From Eggerthellales bacterium (GTDB lineage: Bacteria > Actinomycetota > Coriobacteriia > Coriobacteriales > Eggerthellaceae), in contig JAQXVU010000002.1 in assembly GCA_029225085.1 (NCBI GenBank), forward strand, positions 1 to 64,000: DNA of 64,000 bases, read 5' to 3'. Positions within the stretch are counted from its first letter, which is position 1; every line of letters starts with the position of its first letter. Below are positions 34,873-42,874 of this stretch, in pieces. The notes below the pieces were generated by a model, which saw only the letters and a list, made by a program, of their open reading frames with translations, was not told the DNA's origin and searched no databases. The translations under genes and the position numbers were made by a program.

Positions 34873-37028
34873 GTTCCGAAGAGAACGTTGTAGAGCCTCA
34901 GCAGCCCGCCGTGGTTGCTGAGGCTTCCTCTGAAGAGGCTGCCCCTAAGCCCAAGCGCACCCGTACCCGCAAGCCCAAGGCCACCGCTGCCGAGGCTTCC
35001 GGCGACGCCCCTGCTAAGGATGCTCCCGCTAAGGACGAGGCTAAGGGTGAGGCCAAGGCCAAGGCCAAGGACGCCTTCGATGCCAAGACCCCTGCCGAGC
35101 CTTCCGACAAGGAGGCTCCCGTAAAGAAGGCCCCTGCCAGGAGGAGGTCCTCTAAGGCTGCATCCGCAGATCAGCCTGAGGCTTCCGCCGAGACGGCAGA
35201 GGAAAAACCTGCTCCCAAGAAGCGCGCTCCTCGCAAGAAGAAGACGGTGGAAGGGGAGTCCCCTGCCGCAGCTTCCGGTGATGTCCCTGTTAAGGATGCT
35301 CCTGCCAAGGACGAGGCTAAGGGTGAGGCCAAGGACGCTTCCGATGCCAAGACTTCTGCCGAGTCTGCCGATATGAAGGCTCCTGCAGAGGCTTCTTCCA
35401 AAGAGAATCCTTCCGTTGCTCAGGAAACCGGCGAGGTCTCCGAGGGTAAGGCTGGTGACAAGGCCGATGCCAAGACTTCTGCCGAGTCCGGTGACAAGGC
35501 CGATGCCAAAGCTGGCGAGTCCGGTGACAAGGCTGACGTCAAGTCCGGCGAGGCTGGCAAGTCTGGCGACAAGTCTGACGGGAAGCCCGAGGGCTCCGGC
35601 AAGTCCGGTTCCCAGAAGCGCCGTGAGAACAACCGCGATCGGGACAACAATCGCGATAGGGATCGCCGTGAGTCCCGCAACCAGCGCAGGAAGCGCGGTC
35701 GCGACCGCGATCGGGACCGGGACCGTCGTGAACCCGCCGTTCCTCAGACCAAGAAGGAAGACCTGGCCGCTCTGAAGGTGGCCGAGCTTCGTCAGAAGGC
35801 CGCAGAACTCGAGATCGACACCAAGGGCCTGCTGAAGGCCGACCTGGTAGAGGCCGTGTATGCCGCCCTGGTGAAGAGGGAGGGCTTCCAGGATGTCGAG
35901 GGCGTTCTCGATGTCATGCCCGATGGCTACGGCTTCCTTCGCTCCAAGGGCTACCTGCCCGGCGAGAAGGACGCCTATCTGAACGCTTCCATGATTCGTC
36001 GCAACGGACTGCGCAAGGGCGACTACATCGTTGGCCAGGCACGCCCCGTGCGCCCCAACGAGAAGTTCCCCGCCGTGCAGCGCATCTCTACCGTGAACGG
36101 CACCCCCGTCGAGGAGCTGGGAAAGCGCGTGAAGTTCTCTGACCTCACCCCCGTCTTCCCCGATGAGCGTCTGGTTATGGAACACGGCAAGAACTCCATC
36201 ACCGCTCGCGTCATCGACCTGACCGCCCCTATCGGCAAGGGTCAGCGCGGCCTGATCGTGTCCCCACCTAAGGCTGGTAAGACCACCATCCTGAAGGATA
36301 TCGCGGCGGCCATCACCGCCAACAACCCCGAGGTGCATCTCATGTGCCTGCTCGTTGATGAGCGTCCTGAAGAGGTAACGGACATGGAGCGCTCCGTGAA
36401 GGGCGAGGTCATCGCCTCTACCTTCGACATGCCCGCAGAGAACCACATCGCGGTAGCGGAGATGGTCATCGAGCGTGCGAAGCGTTTGGTAGAGAACGGC
36501 GAGGACGTGGTGATCCTCCTCGATTCCATCACTCGCTTGGCCCGTGCCTATAACCTTGCGCAGCCTGCTTCGGGAAGAATCCTTTCCGGCGGCGTCGATT
36601 CCACCGCTCTGTACCCACCCAAGCGGTTCCTGGGCGCTGCTCGCAACATTGAGAACGGCGGAAGCCTCACCATCCTGGCCTCTGCCCTCATCGATACCGG
36701 CTCGAAGATGGACGAGGTCATCTTCGAGGAGTTCAAGGGCACCGGCAACATGGAGCTGAAGCTCGATAGGAATTTGGCCGACAGGCGCATCTTCCCCGCT
36801 ATCGACGCAGTTGCTTCCGGCACCCGCAAGGAGGACCTGCTCATGAATCCTCAGGAGGCTCCGCTGATCTGGGGCGTTCGCAGGGTCCTCGCCAACCTGA
36901 ACAACACTGAACGCGCAACGGACATGCTCATCAAGTCCCTGCGCAAGACCGATACCAACCAGGAGTTCCTCATCCGCATGGCCAAGAAGATGCAGGGCCG
37001 TATGGGTGACGAGATCTCCGAGCTGTAA
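34869..37028 (+). CDS. rho: Transcription termination factor Rho with long N-terminal extension
   Basis: A 719-residue Rho, against 419 in E. coli. The first about 290 residues are low complexity: Lys/Ala/Glu/Pro-rich with repeated [14 protein letters not shown] blocks, then an Asp/Arg/Asn-rich basic stretch. The Rho N-domain starts at [16 protein letters not shown], followed by the cold-shock-like RNA-binding domain ([12 protein letters not shown]). The ATPase core has the P-loop PPKAGKTT (about residues 466-473), Walker [17 protein letters not shown] and the [14 protein letters not shown] segment. Inserted disordered N-termini are known in high-GC Actinobacteria; this one is among the longer types. 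Coupled to the transaldolase gene. Confidence 0.96.
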   Translation: MSSEENVVEPQQPAVVAEASSEEAAPKPKRTRTRKPKATAAEASGDAPAKDAPAKDEAKGEAKAKAKDAFDAKTPAEPSDKEAPVKKAPARRRSSKAASADQPEASAETAEEKPAPKKRAPRKKKTVEGESPAAASGDVPVKDAPAKDEAKGEAKDASDAKTSAESADMKAPAEASSKENPSVAQETGEVSEGKAGDKADAKTSAESGDKADAKAGESGDKADVKSGEAGKSGDKSDGKPEGSGKSGSQKRRENNRDRDNNRDRDRRESRNQRRKRGRDRDRDRDRREPAVPQTKKEDLAALKVAELRQKAAELEIDTKGLLKADLVEAVYAALVKREGFQDVEGVLDVMPDGYGFLRSKGYLPGEKDAYLNASMIRRNGLRKGDYIVGQARPVRPNEKFPAVQRISTVNGTPVEELGKRVKFSDLTPVFPDERLVMEHGKNSITARVIDLTAPIGKGQRGLIVSPPKAGKTTILKDIAAAITANNPEVHLMCLLVDERPEEVTDMERSVKGEVIASTFDMPAENHIAVAEMVIERAKRLVENGEDVVILLDSITRLARAYNLAQPASGRILSGGVDSTALYPPKRFLGAARNIENGGSLTILASALIDTGSKMDEVIFEEFKGTGNMELKLDRNLADRRIFPAIDAVASGTRKEDLLMNPQEAPLIWGVRRVLANLNNTERATDMLIKSLRKTDTNQEFLIRMAKKMQGRMGDEISEL

Positions 37029-37052
37029 GACCGTTTGTAGGAGACCATAGTC

Positions 37053-39098
37053 ATGGCAGAGAAGAATGTGAGGGGTCAGAGCGCTGAGCGACCCCAGTGG
37101 CCGAAGCGAGCCGTCGTCACCGCGGGCATGCCCTACGGTAACAAGGCGCTGCACTTCGGTCATGTTGGCGGCGTGTTCGTGCCCGCCGACTGCTACGCCC
37201 GCTTCCTGAAGGACAGGATTGGGGCGGACAATGTGCTCTTCATTTCGGGCACCGATTGCTTCGGATCCCCTATTAACGAGGGATACCGCAAAGAGGTGGA
37301 AGCCGGGCAGTTCGAGGGCACCCTCTCTGACTACGTGCGTCGCAACCACGATAGGCAGAAGGCCACCCTCGACGCCTTCGATGTGGAACTGTCGGTGTTC
37401 GAGGGCAGCGGTCTCGATCTGTGCGGTGAGAAGCATCAGGAGTTCACCACCCAGTTCATCACCCGTCTGTACGAGAACGGCTTCCTGCAGAAGCGCGAGA
37501 GCCTGCAGTTCTATGACCCTGAGCGCGAGACCTTCCTGAACGGCCGTCAGGTGCTGGGCCATTGCCCCGTGCAGGGCTGTAAGTCCGAGAAGGCCTATGC
37601 CGATGAGTGCGACCTGGGTCACCAGTTCGCACCTGAGGAGCTCATCAACCCCGTATCCACCTTGTCCGGCAAGGCTCCCGAGCTGCGTCCTGTCGCTAAC
37701 TGGTACTTCGATCTGCCAGCATTCAAGGATCAGATCTCGGAGTATGTAGACGAGTGCGAGGCCAGGGGAGACCGTCCCATCGTGGCCCAGACCATCAGGG
37801 AGTTCCTGGGCGCCCCCATCATCTTCGTGAACACCCGCGACGATGCCTATGAGCGCTACCTTGCTCTGGCTGACAAGCTCCCCGCCCATCAGTATCGCGA
37901 GCCCTCTAAGGGCAAGCAGAGCTTCGAGCTGGAATTCGCCACCATCGACGATCGCGATGTGGCCCGCGATATCCTCATGGCTGAGGGCATTCGCATTCGT
38001 ACCGGTAAGACCCTGGTGCCCTTCCGCATTACCGGCAACATCGAGTGGGGCGTGAAGGCTCCTGATCTGGACGGTCAGACCGAGGGCCTGACCGTGTGGT
38101 GCTGGCCCGAGTCCCTGTGGGCTCCCATCAGCTTCACCCAGGCCGCTTGCAGCTATGCCGGCAAGGATGACGAGAGCTATCGAGCATTCTGGGAGGACCC
38201 CGAGGCTCAGGTGTACCAGTTCATCGGCCAGGACAACCTGTATTTCTACGGCGTTGCCCAGCCCGCTCTCTGGATAGCCGCTCAGAATCACGACGATTCC
38301 GCTGAGAATCCTCGTCCTGGCGTTCTGTGCCAGAGCAAGCTCATCGCCAACTACCACCTGCTCTTCGGCAATACCAAGGCTTCCTCCTCTGGTGCGGTGA
38401 AGCCTCCTTCTGCCGACGAGCTGCTGAACTACTATACTGCCGAGCAGCTCAGGGCCCACTTCCTGGCTTTGGCCCTCGACCAGAAGTCCGTGGGCTTCAA
38501 GCCCAAGCCCTTCGACCCCGATGAGAGCGTTCGCACCAACCCTCGCGTAGCCGATCCAGTGCTGAAGGAAGGCTCCCTGCTCACCAAGGTGTTCAACCGC
38601 CTTGCTCGCAGCTGCCTGTATGAGGCCAAGAACCACTTCGACTGCACCATGCCCCTGGGCCCTGTTTCCCCTGAGCTGGTAAGCCAGGTGCAGAAGGTCA
38701 TGGCCAAGTACGAGCAGACCATGGCCAAGGTGGAACTCCATTCCATCATGACCATCATGGATGACTTCATCCGCAAGGCCAACAAGTACTGGAGCGATGG
38801 CGCCAAGCGCGTTGCCAATGAGGATCCCGATGTCGACCGCAGGCGGCTTCTGGTAGACAGCTTCTACCTGCTGCGTGTTGCCACGCTGCTCATGCACCCT
38901 GTGGTGCCTCGTGGCTGCAAGAAGATCTGCGACTATCTGCAGTTCAGCCCCGAGCGCTTCTTCTCCTGGGAAGGGGAGTTCGCCTCTCTCGAGGAGCTCT
39001 GCACTCCCGAGGAAGTAGCCGCCGGGTCTCACGTCGTGAAGGAGCTTCCTCCTCGCACGGACTTCTTCGAGGCTCATCCCAGCCAGTTCAAGAAGTAG
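37053..39098 (+). CDS. metG: Atypical methionyl-tRNA synthetase (class I aaRS)
   Basis: A 681-residue class I aminoacyl-tRNA synthetase most like MetRS. TAGMPYGNKALHFGHVGG holds the HIGH-equivalent HFGH (His34, His37), a CPVQGC...CDLGH segment replaces the MetRS zinc knuckle, and ELRPVANWYFDLPAF matches the connective peptide. Where KMSKS is expected the sequence is KASSS at 442-446, so the second lysine is missing. Before that, WCWPESLWAPISF and IGQDNLYFYGVAQPALW resemble but diverge from the MetRS core. It lacks the C-terminal tRNA-binding EMAP domain. Whether it is the housekeeping MetRS cannot be decided here. Confidence 0.75.
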   Translation: MAEKNVRGQSAERPQWPKRAVVTAGMPYGNKALHFGHVGGVFVPADCYARFLKDRIGADNVLFISGTDCFGSPINEGYRKEVEAGQFEGTLSDYVRRNHDRQKATLDAFDVELSVFEGSGLDLCGEKHQEFTTQFITRLYENGFLQKRESLQFYDPERETFLNGRQVLGHCPVQGCKSEKAYADECDLGHQFAPEELINPVSTLSGKAPELRPVANWYFDLPAFKDQISEYVDECEARGDRPIVAQTIREFLGAPIIFVNTRDDAYERYLALADKLPAHQYREPSKGKQSFELEFATIDDRDVARDILMAEGIRIRTGKTLVPFRITGNIEWGVKAPDLDGQTEGLTVWCWPESLWAPISFTQAACSYAGKDDESYRAFWEDPEAQVYQFIGQDNLYFYGVAQPALWIAAQNHDDSAENPRPGVLCQSKLIANYHLLFGNTKASSSGAVKPPSADELLNYYTAEQLRAHFLALALDQKSVGFKPKPFDPDESVRTNPRVADPVLKEGSLLTKVFNRLARSCLYEAKNHFDCTMPLGPVSPELVSQVQKVMAKYEQTMAKVELHSIMTIMDDFIRKANKYWSDGAKRVANEDPDVDRRRLLVDSFYLLRVATLLMHPVVPRGCKKICDYLQFSPERFFSWEGEFASLEELCTPEEVAAGSHVVKELPPRTDFFEAHPSQFKK

Positions 39099-39103
39099 AG
39101 ACG

Positions 39104-39131
39104 TTGCGTTCTGAGTGAAACGTGCTATACT
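39104..39131 (+). promoter_or_regulatory. Promoter of rpmE
   Basis: TTGCGT (39104-39109), a 16-bp spacer and TATACT (39126-39131) form a strong promoter starting inside the metG 3' flank. It gives a leader of about 50 nt. Confidence 0.65.
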
Positions 39132-39144
39132 TCAACAGTTCGTC

Positions 39145-39169
39145 TTTCCGCCTTGGTCGGAAACCAAGG
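39145..39169 (+). promoter_or_regulatory. Leader hairpin of the L31 mRNA
   Basis: CCTTGGT (39151-39157) and ACCAAGG (39163-39169) make a perfect 7-bp stem. TTTCC (39145-39149) with GGAAA (39159-39163) would be an alternative, incompatible pairing. L31 leaders that mediate autogenous control are known in Actinobacteria; whether this is one is inference. AAGGAG follows 9 nt later. Confidence 0.4.
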
Positions 39170-39188
39170 CACCTATAAGGAGAAACCA

Positions 39189-39626
39189 ATGAGGAACGAT
39201 ATCCATCCAGATTACGTGGAGTGCACTGTTCGCTGCTCTTGCGGCAACACCTTCACCACCCGCTCTACTAAGCCAGAGCTGCGCATCGACATCTGCAACG
39301 AGTGCCACCCCTTCTACACTGGCCAGCAGAAGTTCATCGATACTGGCGGACGCGTACAGCGCTTCCAGGATAAGTTCGGTGCTGCTTCCGCTGCTCTGAA
39401 GGCTGCTCAGGAGGCAAAGGCTGCTAAGGCTGAGGCTTCCCTCGCTGCCGAGGCTGCCAAGAAGGCTGAGCGTGAGGCAAAGGCTGCTGCTAAGGCCGAG
39501 CGTGCTGCTAAGTATGCTGCTGAGGCTGCCAAGAAGGCTGCCGAGGCTCCTGCAGAGGAGGTCGCCGAGGCTGCTGCTGAGGAGGCTCCTGCTGAGGAGG
39601 CACCTGCTGAGGAGTCCGCTGAGTAG
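39189..39626 (+). CDS. rpmE: Ribosomal protein L31 with Ala/Lys/Glu tail
   Basis: A 145-residue protein. The first about 68 residues are a complete zinc-type L31: [19 protein letters not shown], then [25 protein letters not shown], with both Cys pairs (C+ form). A tail of about 77 residues, rich in Ala, Lys and then Glu/Pro, follows; ordinary L31 is 66-80 residues. The tail is predicted helical, then acidic and disordered. ATAAGGAG precedes the ATG at 39189. It lies under its own promoter and a strong terminator, so it is monocistronic. Confidence 0.93.
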   Translation: MRNDIHPDYVECTVRCSCGNTFTTRSTKPELRIDICNECHPFYTGQQKFIDTGGRVQRFQDKFGAASAALKAAQEAKAAKAEASLAAEAAKKAEREAKAAAKAERAAKYAAEAAKKAAEAPAEEVAEAAAEEAPAEEAPAEESAE

Positions 39627-39650
39627 TCAGCGTTTTTCACAGCGAATGGT

Positions 39651-39683
39651 AAGTGGGCGAGCACCGTGCTCGCCCACTTTTTT
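39651..39683 (+). terminator. Terminator of rpmE
   Basis: A perfect 12-bp stem, GTGGGCGAGCAC against GTGCTCGCCCAC, is directly followed by seven T residues. It is the strongest intrinsic terminator in the window. Confidence 0.95.
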
Positions 39684-40046
39684 GCCCTTAGGGGGCTTGC
39701 AAGAGCGGGGCTGCCGCGCTGAGAGGATGCGAGATATGCGTTGCCCGGCAGGGGGTTTACCAGTTGCTTGCCGGAGGCTTACGTGCAGCTCATCGAGAGC
39801 TCACTTGTTGCATGAATCTGCCTTGCAGCTTGCAGAACTCCTGTTCATACGTGGAGAACTGGTAGAGAAGTAATAGAGACTTTCCCCGCTCGCCACTGAC
39901 AGGGATTAACCTCGCTACTGTGTAGCATGGTGCGTGTTGCGCCCTAGGTACCGTGTGCGCCTTCCACGTGCGGATACGCGGCACCTTAACAGGCTCCGAA
40001 GTGCGGTACGGCAACGACTTCGGGGGATCGGATAGAAGGGATAGCC
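39684..40046. other. 363-bp intergenic region, little recognised
   Basis: I saw no gene, tRNA or known riboswitch here. Small inverted repeats occur (AGCTC...GAGCT near 39788), and CTTGCAG is repeated near 39822-39834. A weak TACTGT -10 lies near 39915. The sequence before the glycosyltransferase contains GAAGGGA at about 40035 as its ribosome site. Confidence 0.5.
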
Positions 40047-41360
40047 GTGGGTCAGTTCTTTGCAGAGATGTCTTTCGTAGATATTTTCAATCTCTCTATT
40101 CTGCTGGTGTTCACCTGCTGCTATGCCTACCAGATCTTCTACGTGCTGGTGGTTCTGAAGAACCCTACGCCTCGAAAGATCGCCAAGAAGAACCATCGCT
40201 ACGCGGTGCTCATTTCCGCGCGCAATGAGAGCGCGGTTATCGGGGACCTCATCCACAGCATCAAGGTGCAGAACTACCCCCAGGAGCTCATCGACATCTT
40301 CGTCATTGCCGATAACTGCACGGACAACACGGCTGCGGTGGCTCAGGAAGCCGGCGCCATCGTGTTCCCTCGCTTCAACAAGGAGTACATCGGCAAGGGC
40401 TATGCTCTCACCTATGGCTTTAAGTGCATCAAGCAGAACTACTCTGAGAACGAGTACGAGGCCTATTTCGTATTCGATGCCGACAATGTCCTCGACGTGA
40501 ACTACTTCCGCGAGATGAACGCCGTGTTCGACTCTGGTGCCAAGGCCTCGACCAGCTATCGCAATTCCAAGAACTTCGATTCGAACTGGATCTCCGCTGG
40601 CTATGCCCTGTGGTTCCTCCGTGAGGCGAAGTATCTGAGCCAGGCCCGCCTCCTCCTTGACACCAGCTGCGCCATCTCCGGCACTGGCTGGTTCGTTTCC
40701 GCCGAGCTTATTGATAAGGCTGGCGGATGGCAGTGGCACCTGCTCACCGAGGACATTGAGTTCTCGGCGGCGACCATTTGCAAGGGAGAGCGCATCAGCT
40801 TCTGTCCTACGGCGGTGCTCTACGACGAGCAGCCCGTCACCTTCAAGGACTCCTGGAACCAGCGCTTCCGCTGGGCCAAGGGCTTCTACCAGGTGTTCTG
40901 GCACTACGGCTTCAAGCTGCTGAAGGGCATCTTCACCAATAAGAAGGGCTATCGCTTCGCCTGCTACGACATGCTCATGACCATTGCCCCTGGCATGCTG
41001 CTTTCCATCATCACCATCTTCTTCAACCTGGCTGTGGTGGTGCTCGCCGTGAGCGGCATCATGTCTACCGGTATCGCTGTGGCTACCAGCCTTTCCTCAG
41101 TGTTCTTCTGCCTGTTCAACTACACCGTGGTCATGTTCCTCTTCGGCGCTCTGACCACCTTCACCGAATGGGACAACATCCTTGCTTCTACCTCTATGAA
41201 GATCAGGTCGATGTTCACCTTCCCGCTGTTCATGCTCACCTATATCCCCATTGCTCTGGTGGCGCTGGTGAAGAAGGCCACGTGGAAGCCCATCAAGCAC
41301 AACATAAGCGTTAACGTAGACGAATTCGCCACCGCAACGGACAACGTGTCTCGCGCTTAG
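40047..41360 (+). CDS. Membrane-embedded family 2 glycosyltransferase
   Basis: A 437-residue processive-type GT2 enzyme. One N-terminal TM helix precedes the catalytic domain: LISARNESAVIGDL binds the nucleotide, VIADNCTDNTA follows, FVFDADNVLD holds the DXD-like metal site, LLTEDIEF contains the TED catalytic Asp, and QRFRWAKG is the QxxRW acceptor motif. Three or four C-terminal TM helices follow. The set matches hyaluronan/poly-GlcNAc/cellulose synthase-like enzymes, so an extracellular polysaccharide is the likely product; the sugar is unknown. GTG start at 40047 follows GAAGGGA. It stands alone, without other polysaccharide genes beside it. Confidence 0.88.
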   Translation: MGQFFAEMSFVDIFNLSILLVFTCCYAYQIFYVLVVLKNPTPRKIAKKNHRYAVLISARNESAVIGDLIHSIKVQNYPQELIDIFVIADNCTDNTAAVAQEAGAIVFPRFNKEYIGKGYALTYGFKCIKQNYSENEYEAYFVFDADNVLDVNYFREMNAVFDSGAKASTSYRNSKNFDSNWISAGYALWFLREAKYLSQARLLLDTSCAISGTGWFVSAELIDKAGGWQWHLLTEDIEFSAATICKGERISFCPTAVLYDEQPVTFKDSWNQRFRWAKGFYQVFWHYGFKLLKGIFTNKKGYRFACYDMLMTIAPGMLLSIITIFFNLAVVVLAVSGIMSTGIAVATSLSSVFFCLFNYTVVMFLFGALTTFTEWDNILASTSMKIRSMFTFPLFMLTYIPIALVALVKKATWKPIKHNISVNVDEFATATDNVSRA

Positions 41361-41462
41361 GCTGAAATCGGCCGCATTTGCCGCGTTTGCACTGCTCCGT
41401 CGCCCCTCATTCGCAACGTTCGTTGATCCTGCCCCTCCTGTGCTGAGGCGGCGGTTGGGCCC

Positions 41463-42227
41463 TTAGGGAACCCGGGCGAAGGTAAGCCCGTAGACCTGCT
41501 GTGCACCTTGCTCCTTCAGGGCTTCTGCCGCGGCAAAGAGGGTCGCTCCTGTGGTGAGCACGTCGTCTATGAGGAGGACCGAAGGGTATACGGAGTCCTT
41601 CCACTCTTCTCGCACCCTTAGCACCTTGCGCATATTGTCGAAGCGCCCTGCGCGATCGAGCTTTCGCTGATCTTTGCTTTCGGGGGCAAGGAAAGGCTCG
41701 AAACGGGGGAGCCCCGTTTGCCGGGAAACTCTTTCCGCGACCAGTTGCATGTGGTCGAATCCGCGTTTCGCCAAGGATTTGCGAGAGGTGGGGATGGCGA
41801 CGATGGCGGGGTTCTCCCGCAGCCAGCGCGGTTCGATGCAGTTCACCATCAGCTCGCTGATGGTTTCCGCTAGCTGCTGTTGCCCTTGGTCTTTGTAGGC
41901 TCTGACCAGCTTTTTGCCCGATTCCTTGTAGAGAACCGCGTTTCTGCACTCGTCGAAGGGCACCGACGTCCTGCCCATTCGGTGCAGGGTGAAGGTGTTG
42001 CATTCGGTGCAGACGGTGCCGCCCCAGGGTGCACCGCAGATTTCGCAGGCGGACCATCGGTCGAGATAGGGGAGGGACCTGCGGCAGGTGTCGCAGAGGA
42101 TTTTCCCTGGTGTGTCGCAGATAACGCAGCGGGTTGGCCAGAAGAGCTCGGCGATGAGCTCTTGTTCTACTGAAAGATAGGATTCTGCTGTTTTCGCAAG
42201 ATCCGTAAGGAGCGACCGTTTCGCCAT
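41463..42227 (-). CDS. comFC: ComFC-type phosphoribosyltransferase-fold protein
   Basis: A 254-residue ComF-family protein on the minus strand. The N-terminal zinc ribbon uses RCVICDTPGKILCDTC and CEICGAPW. The C-terminal PRTase domain has AIPTSRKSLAKRGFDHM and the PRPP loop VLLIDDVLTTGATL. ComFC acts in natural transformation, where it helps handle incoming single-stranded DNA at the membrane. No comFA is adjacent. GTGAGG lies before the ATG, and just upstream a long hairpin would sit in the mRNA leader. Confidence 0.9.
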   Translation of the reverse strand: MAKRSLLTDLAKTAESYLSVEQELIAELFWPTRCVICDTPGKILCDTCRRSLPYLDRWSACEICGAPWGGTVCTECNTFTLHRMGRTSVPFDECRNAVLYKESGKKLVRAYKDQGQQQLAETISELMVNCIEPRWLRENPAIVAIPTSRKSLAKRGFDHMQLVAERVSRQTGLPRFEPFLAPESKDQRKLDRAGRFDNMRKVLRVREEWKDSVYPSVLLIDDVLTTGATLFAAAEALKEQGAQQVYGLTFARVP

Positions 42228-42242
42228 GGCACCTCACCGCAG

Positions 42243-42289
42243 GGTCGGGAGCTTCCCCTTCGCCCACATTTCGTGCATAGCTCCCGACC
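42243..42289 (-). promoter_or_regulatory. 11-bp perfect inverted repeat in the comFC leader
   Basis: GGTCGGGAGCT (42243-42253) and AGCTCCCGACC (42279-42289) are exact inverted copies 25 bp apart. In the comFC message the hairpin would end 15 nt before the start codon, next to the ribosome site. No T-tract follows in either direction, so it is not an ordinary terminator. Confidence 0.65.
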
Positions 42290-42317
42290 TGGTCTTATTC
42301 TCCTCAACGCGCTTCAC

Positions 42318-42540
42318 GGATTCCTTGCTGGTTTCTCTTCGAAAGCTTCGCGAAATGTCACGGAATCCTGAGGGGAATCTTACGGGCGCGTAATCAGAGC
42401 TTCACTCGCCTTTGAACGAGGCCTCACGCGCCTTCAACCGTCATTTCGCCTCGTGAATCGGGTTTCTGCCGTCGCGGGACAGGACGCCGAAGGACGGATG
42501 AGACGTCGTAAGAGAGGCAATGCCTCGCCCCAGGTCTCTC
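42318..42540. other. Hairpin-rich spacer between comFC and the structured RNA
   Basis: No gene is recognised. Inverted repeats are frequent: GGATTCC (42318-42324) with GGAATCC (42362-42368), ACGAGGC (42416-42422) with GCCTCGT (42448-42454), and AAGAGAG with CTCTCTT near 42512-42542. These could be operators, attenuators or folded RNA. Confidence 0.45.
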
Positions 42541-42587
42541 TTCCGCCTTGTAACAGAAGAGATAGCGGCAGAGAGGGTCATATCTGG

Positions 42588-42593
42588 TACACT
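42588..42593 (+). promoter_or_regulatory. -10 element before the structured RNA
   Basis: TACACT, preceded by TGG, ends 8 nt before the outer stem of the predicted RNA, so a transcript starting here would begin almost exactly at that stem. No convincing -35 is seen. Confidence 0.4.
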
Positions 42594-42601
42594 TTCCACA
42601 A

Positions 42602-42836
42602 ACCGTCTTCGGGTCTGTAGTTGCGGGTCGGCAAGGTGCCGGCCTTAGTTCATGGCAGACGCGGTCAAAAGGATCCACGTAAGCACGTTTGTGCGATCAT
42701 GGCGCGTCCTAGAAGTAAGTCGTGCCGCCTGTTCTACTTAGCAGCATGGGGCTGCGCAGGCGAGAGGGTTGCGGTCGAGAGGCTTCGCCCCAGCATGCGA
42801 GTGTGGGGTCAAAGACTAGGTCAGCCGAAGGACGGT
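42602..42836 (+). ncRNA. Candidate multibranched structured RNA, about 235 nt
   Basis: ACCGTC-TTCGG (42602-42612) pairs with CCGAA-GACGGT (42825-42836, one bulged G), closing the whole element. Inside are several hairpins: GTCTG/CAGAC enclosing GGTCGGC/GCCGGCC (42613-42660), GATC and GCAC/GTGC (42672-42698), TAAGT/ACTTA (42716-42740) and GCAGC/GCTGC (42741-42755). A T-G pair in the second stem forms only on the + strand. It does not match tmRNA, 6S, 4.5S or RNase P. Size, branching and proximity to comFC are reminiscent of raiA-motif RNAs; this is a hypothesis. Confidence 0.5.
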
Positions 42837-42874
42837 TGCGTTACGAAAAGATACGGTAGAAGGATTGAGCACCT

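Noticed and set aside
34803-39077. Open frame of 1,424 codons on the minus strand
   Set aside because: It runs antisense to rho and metG, both strongly supported by motifs. Codon bias on the + strand keeps the opposite frame open; the translation shows no known domain.
37053-39098. metG as a pseudogene
   Set aside because: The frame is intact over 681 codons with conserved motifs and normal composition, so a divergent functional enzyme is more likely than decay.
39684-40046. c-di-GMP or SAM riboswitch before the glycosyltransferase
   Set aside because: The region lacks the conserved core sequences of either class; only small inverted repeats are visible.
42602-42836. tmRNA, 6S RNA or 4.5S SRP RNA
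   Set aside because: No tRNA-like ends or tag frame, no single long bubble-containing rod, and no GGUCAGGUCCGGAAGG-type SRP motif were found.
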